Positions 14,106 to 26,391 of a stretch of 64,000 nucleotides of DNA are shown here, piece by piece. Position numbers and translations under genes: made by a program. Source of the DNA: Silurus meridionalis. Taxonomy: Eukaryota > Chordata > Actinopteri > Siluriformes > Siluridae. The DNA lies in the NCBI RefSeq assembly GCF_014805685.1, contig NC_060892.1, positions 5,093,990-5,157,989 on the forward strand, written 5' to 3'. Below the pieces are notes generated by a model. The model saw nothing but the letters and a program-made list of their open reading frames with translations. It was not told the DNA's origin and did no database searches. The stretch's first letter is position 1, and each line of letters begins with the position of its first letter.

Positions 14106-14137
<32 letters not shown>
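14106..14137. repeat. (GT)n microsatellite
   Basis: About sixteen GT units. Confidence 0.95.
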
Positions 14138-15434
14138 TGGTCTCGGCTGGGCTGCTGTATTGATATGCAGGCCACACTGCTGCGGTGCTCACGCACTGAA
14201 ATGAGGATGCTCTGGCGCGGAGGACTGGGATGAGATGTTTTAATGAGATTGTGGTCTCTTTAGCGGCCATGCAGCGCAGCGCAGAATGTGATCTCAGGCT
14301 CTGCTTATTGGTTTATGCACGCCTGTGCTCTTGCTAATGTGTTCACCGCTCCCGTGCAGTGCTGCGTCGCCGCAGCGGGCCCGATTTAAACAAATCACCC
14401 TCATGATCGAGAGAGACAAAGAAAAAAAACCTGTGATAACAAAAAGAAGGCGATGATAAAGAAAGGAAGGGAAGGAACATAAGACTCGCGTGTCTTTTAC
14501 ACGAGACATTTGCATGCTGTGTAATTTTCCTAGAAAGATTATTGTGTTGATTGTGCATGTTTAAAAAAATCCCATTACAGTAGTAGACAATTGTAGAATA
14601 ATAGTTTGTGTTGTACAGTATCAGGGGAATGGGATCAGGTGTTCTGGGATTGCATTTGGTTTGTTCTTGGTTAGTCATCTCATTATGATTACATATTATT
14701 TCTAAAATCATTTAGTATTCAGTCAATTATGGGAAATATTTCTCTTTGTGGTTTTGCCTACCAAAATGGCAGCCAAGCAGAAGTGAAGAATAAAAAAAAA
14801 AGGAAAAACATCAGCTTCTGTGAAAATCTTACCAGATTGAAACATTTAAGTCTCCTACTTCCTCTTGTAAAGTGTCAGTAATGAAGGTAATCTAGCAGAA
14901 GCACATGGTGACAAAGCTGAGCTGCGGTTCCGTAATTCAATGGAAATGTAAATCATTTTTAATACAATCTTCATGAAATTCGTTTAACTCTCCGATGTGA
15001 TAAATCACACTGACAGACACAGGATCACCCGAGCTTCCTCTTCTAACTTTCCATGATCGTTTGACTCCCTGACTGAATATAGTTATGATTCATAGTGGCT
15101 GTGACGCTAAATGATTTTGCATCCTTCTGTCAAGCCTAAATGTTGGTTTAGACTTATCTCAATTTTTTATGTAAATCATTACATTTTGTAAATTTTTGTG
15201 TAAAATCGTTTTATTTTTTTGCTAGCGGGTTGGTGATAAATACACAAAGTCACCGAGATAGACGACGTAGACTTCTATAGCCAGAAATCGCAGTAATCAG
15301 TCTCTAAGTTGAATTTGATAAACAACTTATGTGACATTTAGGATGGTCACAATTAAGTAATCATTTTCAAATTAAGTAATACTATGCTCGTGTTCATTTT
15401 AGTGTTCAATTAAAGGCTTATTGTATCAGGTGTC
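14138..15434. other. No feature seen
   Basis: Non-coding DNA without recognised repeats. Confidence 0.4.
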
Positions 15435-15870
15435 ATCGCCAAAAGAACAAAAGATACATTTAGTCTCCATTTGCTGTTATAATAACATCCACTCTTCCTA
15501 GAACAAGATGTGTGCTAATTCAGCTGCGAGGGCATTTACCTCAACAATAATAAAAATGTAATGAATTGGCATTACGGTGCCACCCAGATGGGGATGGGTT
15601 CTTTTTTTTTGGACTGGTTCCTCTTAAGGTTTCTTCCTCATAACATCTCAGGGAGTTTTTCCTTGCCATTGTTGCTAATGGGCACTAACATATAATATTT
15701 TTAGGGATATTTGGGACAATATCCTTTGTTATACAAATAAAAGTGAATTGAATTCAAATGAACTGAATTAAAGTCAAGTGCTGATGTAGGTGAGGTGAGA
15801 TGAGGGGGCCTATTCAGTATTGTTAAGGGCAGAGCTCTTATTTCAGGTCACTCAAGATCTTCCACTACCA
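15435..15870 (-). mobile_element. Tc1-derived element split by a second insertion
   Basis: The left part (15435-15560, aacaaaagatacatttagtc) and the right part (15770-15870, gtgctgatgtaggtgagg to cactcaagatcttccac) are consecutive segments of the family. They are separated by an unrelated repeat. Confidence 0.75.
15565..15768 (+). mobile_element. Dispersed repeat inserted into Tc1-derived element
   Basis: Contains ggttcctcttaaggtttctt and a tail of the gatatttgggacaatatcc, tacaaataaaagtgaattga type. A second copy is at 27150-27365. It ends in a repeated (gaatt)n-like tail typical of a retroposon. Confidence 0.7.
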
Positions 15871-16884
15871 CATTATTTTGATGTCGCAAGTAGTAAGAAA
15901 ACTGACAACCTGGCCACCACATTGTAGTGAATGGAGCTTTCATTTACTGAATACTTGAATTGTAACAATGTGTAAAAGAGTTTTATTCCTCCTATACCGC
16001 AATGAATCCACAATTTACGACCAGTCAGGCTCACAGTTTATCACAATATTAAAGTATTCTTTTTAATGTGTGATGGTGACAAAGCCCAGTGCTTTTCACA
16101 CTTTTTTGGTTAAGCCCATCTTGGAACATTTATATCCCATTCTATTATTACTTAAGGAAAAAAGAAGGGTGCTCTCATGGGGAAGTGATCTTAATGTATC
16201 TCTCGTCACTTAGCAGCAGATGTATGGAGGACTGTAGGACTGCTCTGTGGGGAAAAAACAGAGGAATTTTTTTCCCTCGCTCCCTGTTAAAAAAATAAAT
16301 AAATAAAATGGTGAACACATTGCCTTCTCTTTCTAGCAGTCTATGAAAAATGCATGACTATGAGCAAGTCTCATGATTTCCCTCCCCAGGCCCTACAGAC
16401 GGCCAGACGGCAAACTTTCTCACTAAATGTCAAGCGGGTCCAAAGAGGCTGACGCCGTCATGATGGCCTTAGTGACCTCAAATAGATAGCATGTGTGTAC
16501 GTACGTGTGTGTATGTGTGTATGCTGGAAGAACGGGACCCAGAAGGACAATGAAACTGTAATGTCAGATAATCACTCTGGCTGTCTGATTTGCTGAGATT
16601 TAACTCGTCAAGCACTGCAGACTGGCATGTAAATTGGGGTTGATGCATATTTAAATGTGTATATGTCTGTGATGAGACTGACAAATCAGAGGTTCTGAGG
16701 TTGTCGTTTTTGAGTATACACATATGTTAAAATGTTCTGGTGTTCTCTAGCACAGTATTAAGAATTAATTTAATATTAGTTCTATGTGGAAACCAGAATC
16801 AGAGCATCAGTTTTCTGAAAGAGGCTTAACAGGATTCAAAATCAGTGAGAGAGATGAGAGATGTGATTAATGAACTAAATTCCC
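15871..16884. other. No feature seen
   Basis: Non-coding sequence between mobile elements and the minisatellite. Confidence 0.4.
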
Positions 16885-16904
16885 TTTAATAAGGTTTGGC
16901 ATCT

Positions 16905-17925
16905 ATGCTTCAGGCCCAGTGAAGGAGGTGTGGTCTTTTTGTTTCAGGCCTAGTAAAGGAGGTGTGGTCTTTCTGTTTCAGGCCCAGTGAAGGAGGTGTG
17001 GTCTTTCTGCTTCAGGCCCAGTGAAGGAGGTGTGGTTTTTCTGCTTCAGGCCCAGTGAAGGAGGTGTGGCCTTTATGCTTCAGAGACAGTGAAGGAGGTG
17101 TGGTTTTTCTGCTTCAGGCCCAGTGAAGGAGGTGTGGCCTTTATGCTTCAGAGACAGTGAAGGAGGTGTGGTCTTTATGTTTAAAGCCCAGTGAAGGAGA
17201 TGTGGTGTTTAAGCTTCAGGCCCAGTGAAGGAGGTGCGGTCTTTCTGTCTTAGGCCCAGTGAAGTAGGTGTGGTCTTTCTGCTTCAGGCCCAGTAAAGTA
17301 GGTGAAGGAGGTGTGGTCTTTATGTTTAAAGCCCAGTGAAGAGGGTGTGGTGTTTATGCTTCAGGCCCAGTGAAGGAGGTGCGGTCTTTCTGTCTTAGGC
17401 CCAGTGAAGTAGGTGTGGTCTTTCTGCTTCAGGCCCAGTGAAGGAGGTGTGGTCTTTAGGCTTCAGGCCCAGTGAAGGAGGAGCAGTCTTTCTGTTTTAG
17501 GCCCAGTGAAGTAGGTGTGGTCTTTCTGCTTCAGGCCCAGTGAAGTAGGTGTGGCCTTTATGCTTCAGAGACAGTGAATGAGGTGTGGTCTTTATGTTTA
17601 AAGCCCAGTGAAGGAGGTGTGGTGTTTATGCTTCAGGCCCAGTGAAGGAGGTGTGGCCTTTATGCTTCAGAGACAGTGAAGGAGGTGTGGTCTTTATGTT
17701 TAAAGCCCAGTGAAGGAGGTGTGGTGTTTATGCTTCAGGCTTAGTGAAGGAGGTGTGGCCTTTATGTTTTAGGCCCAGTGAAGGAGGTGTGGTCAGTGAA
17801 GGAGGAGTAATCTTTATGTTTTAGGCCCAGTGAAGGAGGTGTGGTCTTTATGCTTCAGGTCCAGTGAAGGAGGTGTGGTCTTTATGCTTCAGGTCCAGTG
17901 AAGGAGGTGTGTTCTTTATGTTATA
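16905..17925 (+). repeat. 34-bp minisatellite, about 30 units
   Basis: The unit is CAGGCCCAGTGAAGGAGGTG plus TGGTCTTTATGCTT. Units differ at a few positions (cagagacagtg, aaagcccag, gtgcggtc). A three-unit higher-order block with CTTCAGAGACAG then TTTAAAGCCCAG recurs at about 17114, 17546 and 17641. Decayed units continue to about 18050. The array ends about 150-280 bases before gpc1 exon 2. Confidence 0.95.
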
Positions 17926-18200
17926 GTTATAGAGAAGGAGGTGTGACCTTTTTGCTACAGTTCTATTTAAAACGATGTGGTCGCTCCGCTGCAGTTCTGT
18001 TTATAGAGGCGTGTGCTTCCATCTCCACTGAAGGAGGTGTATTTTATTTGCCTTTCAGATACCAGAAATATTGCAGAGGCATAGCACAAGAAGTAAATAT
18101 ATGAAATACAAAAAAAAAAAAAGCTAAACCACTTATAAATCCAATGCTTTATACCTAACTGTCAAACCTAAAAATGTTTATAATTTCACTGTTCTGTCAG

Positions 18201-18359
18201 GTGAGCATCTGCGAGTATGTCCTCAAGGCTACACCTGTTGCACAAGCGCCATGGAGGAGACATTGTCCAACCTGAGCCGCAGAGAGTTCGAGGGCTTGGT
18301 GAGAGAAGCAGGACGCTCCATTCAGGCTTCCCTGAACGCCCAATACAGGAGCTTTGACA
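18201..18359 (+). CDS. gpc1: gpc1 exon 2
   Basis: The acceptor is ttctgtcag and the donor gtaagt. The exon begins with two bases of a split Gly codon, runs through [15 protein letters not shown] and ends in a split Thr codon at FD(T). It carries the first conserved glypican cysteines. The 159 bases keep phase with exon 3. Confidence 0.95.
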
Positions 18360-20173
18360 GTAAGTAAAAGACACACCCACACCCACCCACACCCACAAAC
18401 AGACTCTCAGAACCAACAACGGGAAACAAAGAGGCTAAGGAGGTGTGAAGGGGCTCTGGAATGACACTGATCTTTATATATTCCATCATCAAAGCTTTCA
18501 TCTGTTTTTGCTTAGCATTTTTATGCTCAGCACCTGGCTAAAGGAATAGTAAAGGGTGAAAGGTGAGCACTTTGAAGCACACACGCTCCCCTGCTTCGTG
18601 TCACACTAAGTGCAGATTAAAGTGGGGACTAAAATGTTTTTTCCTTCTTACCATGTGGCTTTTCATGGCCTTCCCCAGTAGTGACCCATTAAAACATGAT
18701 CAGCTATGATAGGCAGACCGTATCATATCCGGCCATAATGATCAGAAACCTAGCAGGAGCCTTTATGATGAGGAGCTTTCATGATGCAGAAAGCCATGCT
18801 ATCAGTAATATTACGTATATTTTATACATGCAAGTCCTTTAATGGGTGATTATATTCTGTCAGGGGGACAGGGTTCTCTTGTGGATTATTGGAGCATACT
18901 TAAAAAGAGAAAAAGATACAGTGTAGATGAAAAACTTTAATTTGTAAAAGAAAAACCTAAAAACCTAAAGATTTTTAATAATTTGTATATATATACACTA
19001 CCTGGGCACACACTTGAATATTTTCTTTTACCACTTTATAGCATGCAGCCTTATGCAATGTCACATTACATATTTCCATTCAGTGCTGTATTTATTTTTT
19101 GCCTGAGGTCTTGTATTAAAGTCAGGAGAGTCAAGACACTCCTCTCAAGCACATCCCTTTTAATGCAGGTAAGGTCAGGACTCCAGGTGACCAATTTATG
19201 TGTGAAAAAATGCTCCCTGAACAACTCTCACATAATTTCAACCTGGTGAATCTTGGCATTCCTGGAATATGCCTGTGCCATCAGGGAAGAAAACCTCCGT
19301 TGATGGAGTAACCTGGTCATACAGCACATTCAGTTACTCAGCTGACTTTGTTTTATTGATATATAATGTTGCTGAGCTAAAACCTGACCAACTGAAGCCA
19401 ATCATAAAACTGCCTCCAGAGGCTTGTACTGGAGGCACTCTGTATGACAAGTGCATTGCTTTATAAGCTTGATTCATACTCTGATGTGCCATCGATTTTT
19501 TAATAGGGTAACTCTGGATTCTTCAAATAATAGGATTTTTCCATTGATGCACAGTCAATTTTTTTTTCTCCCCAACAAATTGAAGTTGTTTTTTTCCAAT
19601 TAGCCTTGTTAATTGGAAAAACTAAGTGACTTTCTTGTGACCGAACAGCATTCAGTCCCAATCGTGTTCTCATTGCATTGCTCTTACTTTTCAAATTAAA
19701 CATTATTTTCTGACCACATTTCCTCCTTAATGTTGTCTGCTCACCACTCTCCCTCCACTTAAAGCCGATTTCAGTGATTTTAGCAACCTCTGTAAACCAC
19801 CAAACTTTTTCATTTTTGAGGTACAAAAACATCACTTCCACAACCGCTGAATATGTCTTCTGACACGCTTGTTTAAGAAATAAAAAAAAGCTCCACACTG
19901 TATCTGTTATGGTGAAACGGAATGATTCAATTATAGGCTCTTGAAGGATAAGCTTATTTAAACCCAAAGAGACACTTTTTTGGCCAGGCACTGTATAATA
20001 TTTATCTATCTCTTTATCTAACTCTCTCTCTATGTATCTTTCTTCACTATATGAACAAAAGGATTGAGACACCAATAGTTTTCCAGCCATGTGTGTTTCT
20101 TCCTCAAACGATATATATCTTCCCCAAATGATACCACATTTAAAGCCACACAATTGTATAAGACATATAAGCT

Positions 20174-20206
<33 letters not shown>

Positions 20207-23200
20207 TAGATAGATAGATAGATAGATAGATAAAAGTTGTCTGTTTCAGATTTAAATATATTTACATATAATATGCTAATAGATTATACAAAGTAAGTAC
20301 AATGTAAATCTAACAACCTGTCTAACAAGTAAGACAAGTGACTTGCTTGTGTTAACAGAATAGCCTTTATTTGTCACATATACATATTTTACAGCACAGT
20401 GAAATTCGTTCTTCACATATCCCAGCTTGCTCAGAAACTGGGGTCAGAGTGCAGAGTTAGCCATGATATGGCAACCCTGGAGCACAGAGGTTAAGGGCCT
20501 TGCTCAAGGGCCTAAGCGTGGCAGCTTGGCGATACTGGGGCTTGAACCCCCAACCTTCCGATCAGTAACCCAGTGCCTTTACCACTGAGCTACTGCTAGC
20601 TGGGAAGTGCTGATAGAAAGGAACACACCACTGAGGAAATAAGGATATTTTGCACATTTACTTATCAACTGAGTCAAATAATAAAGTAGCTGGCAGTGGT
20701 ACGTGAGTCATTTAGCATATACTTTTGTTCATTTTCTCACATTTATTTCAGCCTGTAAAGCATCAGTCTTATTCAGACACCACATTTCTCATCCTCCAAA
20801 AAGCTGAACTACTAAAATACCGTCTGAGTCTCAGACAGAAAACAAGTTATGGCTTTGATCTGTTCAAAGCAAGTTTGGCAGCTCGGATCCAGCGCTCGCT
20901 GTCTCTCCTGCGGGAGTGTGTTTGAACTGGAGGACAAAGCTCAAATATTTTCATCTGCTCCCAAGACACACACGTGTATTTACCATGAATACTTAAAAGA
21001 AACTTTCCAAGCAGTACCAGTTTGATTTTTTTAAGTATTTATTTGAGCGGCGTGAGTCCGAGAAAATATTCTATTTTATGTTTGATCAAAGATTCGAACA
21101 ATACACTTGAGCATTTTGGCGTTTCATAATACAATTTGTTTGAAGGCTGTCGTCAGAAGCGATTTACAACACATGCATAAACATTGCCCTGAACTGCTCA
21201 TTCATTATTTAGTTATTCATTGTCTAAAATATTATTCTGTAACTACTCTGAAATGTATGTAATTATATGTGTTAGGAATGTACATCTGGACCAGACATGT
21301 CTTGAGACATTCAATACATTACATTACATTATATTTTTAAAGCACAGCTTGTTGAATCTGATTTTATCTGAATTTTCTGAAACAGCTCTGACATTAAACT
21401 GCAAATCCAAATGTTATACTAATGCACTTATTCTAATACATTATCAATGACTGTGACTTTGGTGTTGAAAAAACTAGCACAAATCTTTGATCGGCTGCTC
21501 CCGTTAGGGGTCACCACAGCAGATCATCCGTCTTTATCTGCCTCTTTTTAAGTCAAGTCACCTGCATGTCTTCCCTCACTACATCCATAAACCTCCTCCT
21601 TGGCCTTCCTCTTTTCCTCCTTGCAGCTGGCTCCATCCTCAGCATTCTCCTACTGATATACCCCATGTCCCTCCTCTGCACATGTTCCAAACCATCTCAA
21701 TCTCGCCTCCCTCACCTTGTCTCCTAAACATCCGACCTGATAAATTAATAAACTCTAAGAAACTTGTTTGGAATCCTGTCCATCCTCATCAATCCCAATG
21801 AAAATCTTCGACTCTGCCACCTCCAGCTCCGCCTCTTGTCTTTTTGTCAATGCTACTGTTTCTAAACTATACAAAAACTAGCACAAATAATACAAATAAA
21901 GGATAATTAAATGTAAAGAACAGTGCTTGGTTCAAGTCAGAAAAGCAGTAAAAAGAAGAATCCTTCTGATTATAAAGCCTTAGTAGCTCAAATCCTTTTG
22001 CCTGTCTGTTTTACCTTTCAGCCATTTTAACTTATTGGTGGTTTGACTTGTATATTTTACATAGTGTTTTTCCCATGGTGTGATGCTCAGACGATTTTGG
22101 ACTCTTAGGGATATTAGCACACGCATGAGTGCTGATGGATCCTTTTCGAGAAAGGAAAAAAAAAGCAGCAGATGGAGCCCTTAAAATGATCTGAAACCTC
22201 CAGAGATCACATTAGCTGAATTTCAAGTCAGCCTGTTTCTACAGCTAACTTCATTTCAGTTCAGCACATAATAAATCTCCATAGAAATGTGGTCAGAATA
22301 AAATAGATGTCCTGAGAATTTGATTTTGTACCATCTCAAAGCTCAGTAAATCGGATTGACCCTGAGCCTGGTGACCTTGGGATTCTGAGTGATACGGTTG
22401 CTGACTTCATTTTCTTTTTGACAGCGTACTTTCTGGAACTCCTGGACATGTCTGAGAGCTGGCTGGAGGAATCATTTGTGAAGGCCCTGGGACCTCTGTA
22501 CACACCCAATGCCGGAGTCTTCCGTGACCTCTACAGTGACCTGCGCCGATATTTCCGCGGCACGTCGCTGAATCTGGAAGAGGCCCTGGACGAGTTCTGG
22601 ATGCGTCTCCTGGAGCGTCTGCTAAAAGCCTCTGACCCGTCTCTGGTTTCTGATGATTTTCTTGAGTGCGCATCCAAACAAACAGAGACCCTGCGTCCAT
22701 TTGGGGACGCTCCACGAGAGCTCAGGGTTCGACTGGTGCGCGTTCTGGTCGCTGCTCGTGCCTTCGTGCAGGGACTCAACGTGGCTGGAGAGGTTGTGAG
22801 GAAGGTTTCTCAGGTATGGTGGGTAATTTCTTTTCCCCGTAGATAAGGATAATGATTTCGCTTTGTCGTGTCTTTGACCCACAATTGTCACAATTATACT
22901 TTCAGACTTTAAAAAAACTTTACTATAAAAAGACTTAAATACCATAAAACACCTTATATATAGAAAAATCACAGACACCACAAATCTTGGTAATGACTAC
23001 AGATTCCCAATTGGCTGTTCGTAAAAAAGTTTGATATTAATATTATAATGAATTCCTACACTAGACTAAGAACCTTTTTAGGGTAAAGATAATATGATAG
23101 ATGATAGAATAGATGATAGATGATAGAATCAGGGTTTCTAGTATCTGGGTTGCCAGTTGTACATAACAAAATCACCACAATCGACAATAAAAAAGGCCAA

Positions 23201-26200
23201 TGTCAAAACATTCCCTGCAAAACCTTTCAGAAGATAGAAAAGAAAACTTTTTCAATTGTAACTTCTATTTCTAACAGCAGTTCGAAGAGTAGTGCTTGTT
23301 CTCATATGTTATTGTTTCCATAGAAACAGCTTAAACACAACAGATTTGATTCAAATGCTTGACTTTTATTACTGAAGTTAGATATGGCGATGTTTTCTCT
23401 AAGAAGAGACTAATTAAAACACTAATAATAAAGTACTAAATGTGAACAAACTTAAAAAGCCGTAACTGTTTATGAATTATTGTGGTGCAAACAAAAAAAC
23501 AGATTTCAGAAATTAACCTTTGGAATAGCAGCTGTAATTTTATTTTTTTTTAATCAGCACAATAAAGAATATTCCACTTTATACACAGTACTATACACTA
23601 GGTACACTTGCACACTGTTTACTCGGCTGGTAGGTCATTCCAAACGTCTTGAAAAACTAACCTCAGAGCGACTGTGGATGTAAGCTGCCTCAAATTGCCT
23701 GAAAGAGAGTCTTCCACTACCCCATGTTAGTAGCACAGTTTGCCTGGTTCTCACCCAGTATAAATCCCCCTACAAAGCTGTTTCTCTTTCAGAGTAATGC
23801 CTATGTTTCATCCTACATATGAAATCGATGATCATTAGCACCTGCTGGGTATCACTGGTTAAACATACACCTTGATCTGATCCTACAAAATCCCAGATTT
23901 TTTGCATGTGTAGAAAGTGTGGAGTGTAAGAATTGAAAGCCGAAAGGGTGGTCACACCGGATATTGATTTGATTTGGATTTTTCTTCTATTTACTCAATT
24001 TGCAGTTCGTATATTAATAAAAAATAAACAATTAAAATATATATTTTTGAAAGCGTTTTCTAACAGGCATTTGTTCAAACCTCCTTTCTTAACAAAATCC
24101 ATCCTACAGTAATTACAAGAACTTTACGGTTTAGACATTGGTATAACTGCCAAAGCACTCTAGCACTCTAACCACTCAATAATTAGCGATAATGTAAATA
24201 TTTAAAACTCCAACTCCCATGGTGCAGGAAGATCTAAAAACATCATTCAAAATTAATTGCCATTCTGGGACTGCTGAGCTTGACTATCTGGCAACCCACC
24301 TGGGAATACATGTGTTGATTGTACAACTTTGTTTTACACAAATTCTAGTATAAAAAATGAAGGCAAATGCACCAGTGTGTCCTATGCCTGCTAGACCTCT
24401 CGAGGAAAAATCAAGCTCAGGTCCTCTCAAGCTGTCCTTCCTGCTCTGAACCGGGGCTCACAGCTCCCTTGATGAATGAGAGCAGGCCGCAATGCGACAG
24501 CTCTCTCTGCTTTAAGAGACTAGCAAAAAAACAGCCATGCCAGTCTCTGGAGATTTCCAGCTGCAAGGCCCTCTTTTTCACATTGATGAGGTTGGGGGGG
24601 TGGGGGGTTAGAAGCACACAATGGTGCATATGTTGTAATAATGGAGCCAAGACTATGGAAGTTCTTCTGCTGGCCTTCAAACCCTTTCCAATTATGAATC
24701 CACCGCATTAGTTTTTTCCTGCGTGGCCATTCGCTGTTACGCATCAGCTCTGTTGTTTCAGCAGCTGCATCATTTTATTGTCTTTTTTATGGTCCGCTAT
24801 ATAATGTGATGTTACTCTCATTAACATGCGCTCTCTTGCACATAAACAGCTTTCTTCGCTAAGACTGGTTTTGTTTTGTTTTGTTAATTCGGAATGCGTT
24901 CTGCTTTAGGCGTTTGTAGTTTGACTGCACATCTTTTATTAAAAAAGTACATCAGAGTGTTTGCTGTATATTCTAATGTGAATGACATGGGGGAAAAAAG
25001 ACAATACAAAATACTTAAAATATTTATTTCAATATTTCATTTGGTTCTTGGGGGAATTTGGAGCATATGTATACACTTCAGCAAAACAGTCATATCAAGT
25101 TTTTACCAAAAAAATCCCCTTAAGAATACTGTGGAAGGAACACAATGGGTTCGGAAAGTGATGAAAGTGATGAAGGAGGAGATTTTTTTCTTTTTAAAGA
25201 TACATAAAAACATAAACCGCTAAATGTGAGGCATAATTAAAAAAAAAAACTGAGGGAACAAAAAAGAGTAAAGAAACATAAACTGATCAATTTTGAGTGC
25301 ACAAGTTGTGAAAGTGTTGATGTTTAATAATATGGCTCACTCCTACTGTGAAATTTGTTTAGCCGTCGATGCTAAATGCAAAAAGAGTGTAATTTTAGTA
25401 TTTTTTATAATTATCTCAGCAATTCTGAGGAAAATTTTGTTGTTCCTTGTTTTTTTTGCTGCATATTAAAGACAAGGATGCTAAGGCTTGCTAGCCTCAG
25501 TGATTAGCTTGGTTATGCTCAGCTTTATCTTCTCTTATTGAAATTACAAATGAATTAGAAGTGTAAGTGGCAAAACCGAGTTACAGTGTTACAAACACAT
25601 CATATAAAATTACAAAAGACGTGACGATGATAGAGTAACGATACACACCAATGTCAAAAGCAAAAGTTACAAGATTAACAGCAAGACACTGATCACCCGA
25701 GAACATATCAGCGGCATTAAATATATCGTACTCGCATACACACTTTAGAAGACAAACCCCATTTGTAAACGCTTTCACAGCCGAATCCTCAGGCGTCTCT
25801 TGAAGCCTGTGATCGACTCAGTAGAGCAATTGAGGTTTTATTTTATTAGCCTGCATTAGCTATTACATTTACAGCCACTATTCCTTCAGGACTCCATATA
25901 AAATTTATGGCAACCAAATGGAACGAGGTAAATATGATGCACATAAACTTAAGACAAAACTTTATGACAGCAACACGGCTTTACAAAAACAAAGAAACGT
26001 TTCTGGAGCAGAAGTGGAATAAAAGTGCATGACCCTGCCTAATTAATAGAACAAGGTGCTTCCGTGATCAAAATGATATACAGCATGTCATTAGAATAAT
26101 GATGATGATAATGATGATGATCCGTGTGTGTATGTGTGTCAAGGTACCTCTGAGCCCCGAGTGTAACCGTGCCATCATGAAGCTGGTGTACTGCCCGCAC

Positions 26201-26326
26201 TGCCGTGGTCTCGGCTCCGCAAAACCATGTGCCAACTACTGCAAGAACGTCATGAAGGGCTGTTTAGCGAATCAGGCCGACCTGGATGCAGAGTGGCAGA
26301 ATCTCATAGGTAAGTGATCTCACACT

Positions 26327-26391
<65 letters not shown>

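Noticed and set aside
16905..17925. Regular repeat with constant unit, CRISPR-like at first glance
   Set aside because: Units are directly adjacent without unique spacers; it is a minisatellite in a vertebrate intron.
19500..20153. A 217-codon minus frame as a novel gene
   Set aside because: Its residues match decayed Tc1-like transposase and it ends inside terminal inverted repeats.
22531..22779. Minus-strand Ser/Arg-rich frames over gpc1 exon 3
   Set aside because: Shadow frames of a strongly conserved glypican exon.
24367..24744. Overlapping frames of 74-114 codons in gpc1 intron 3
   Set aside because: Three overlapping frames on two strands with no domain, splice context or repeat identity; chance frames in a GC-richer patch.
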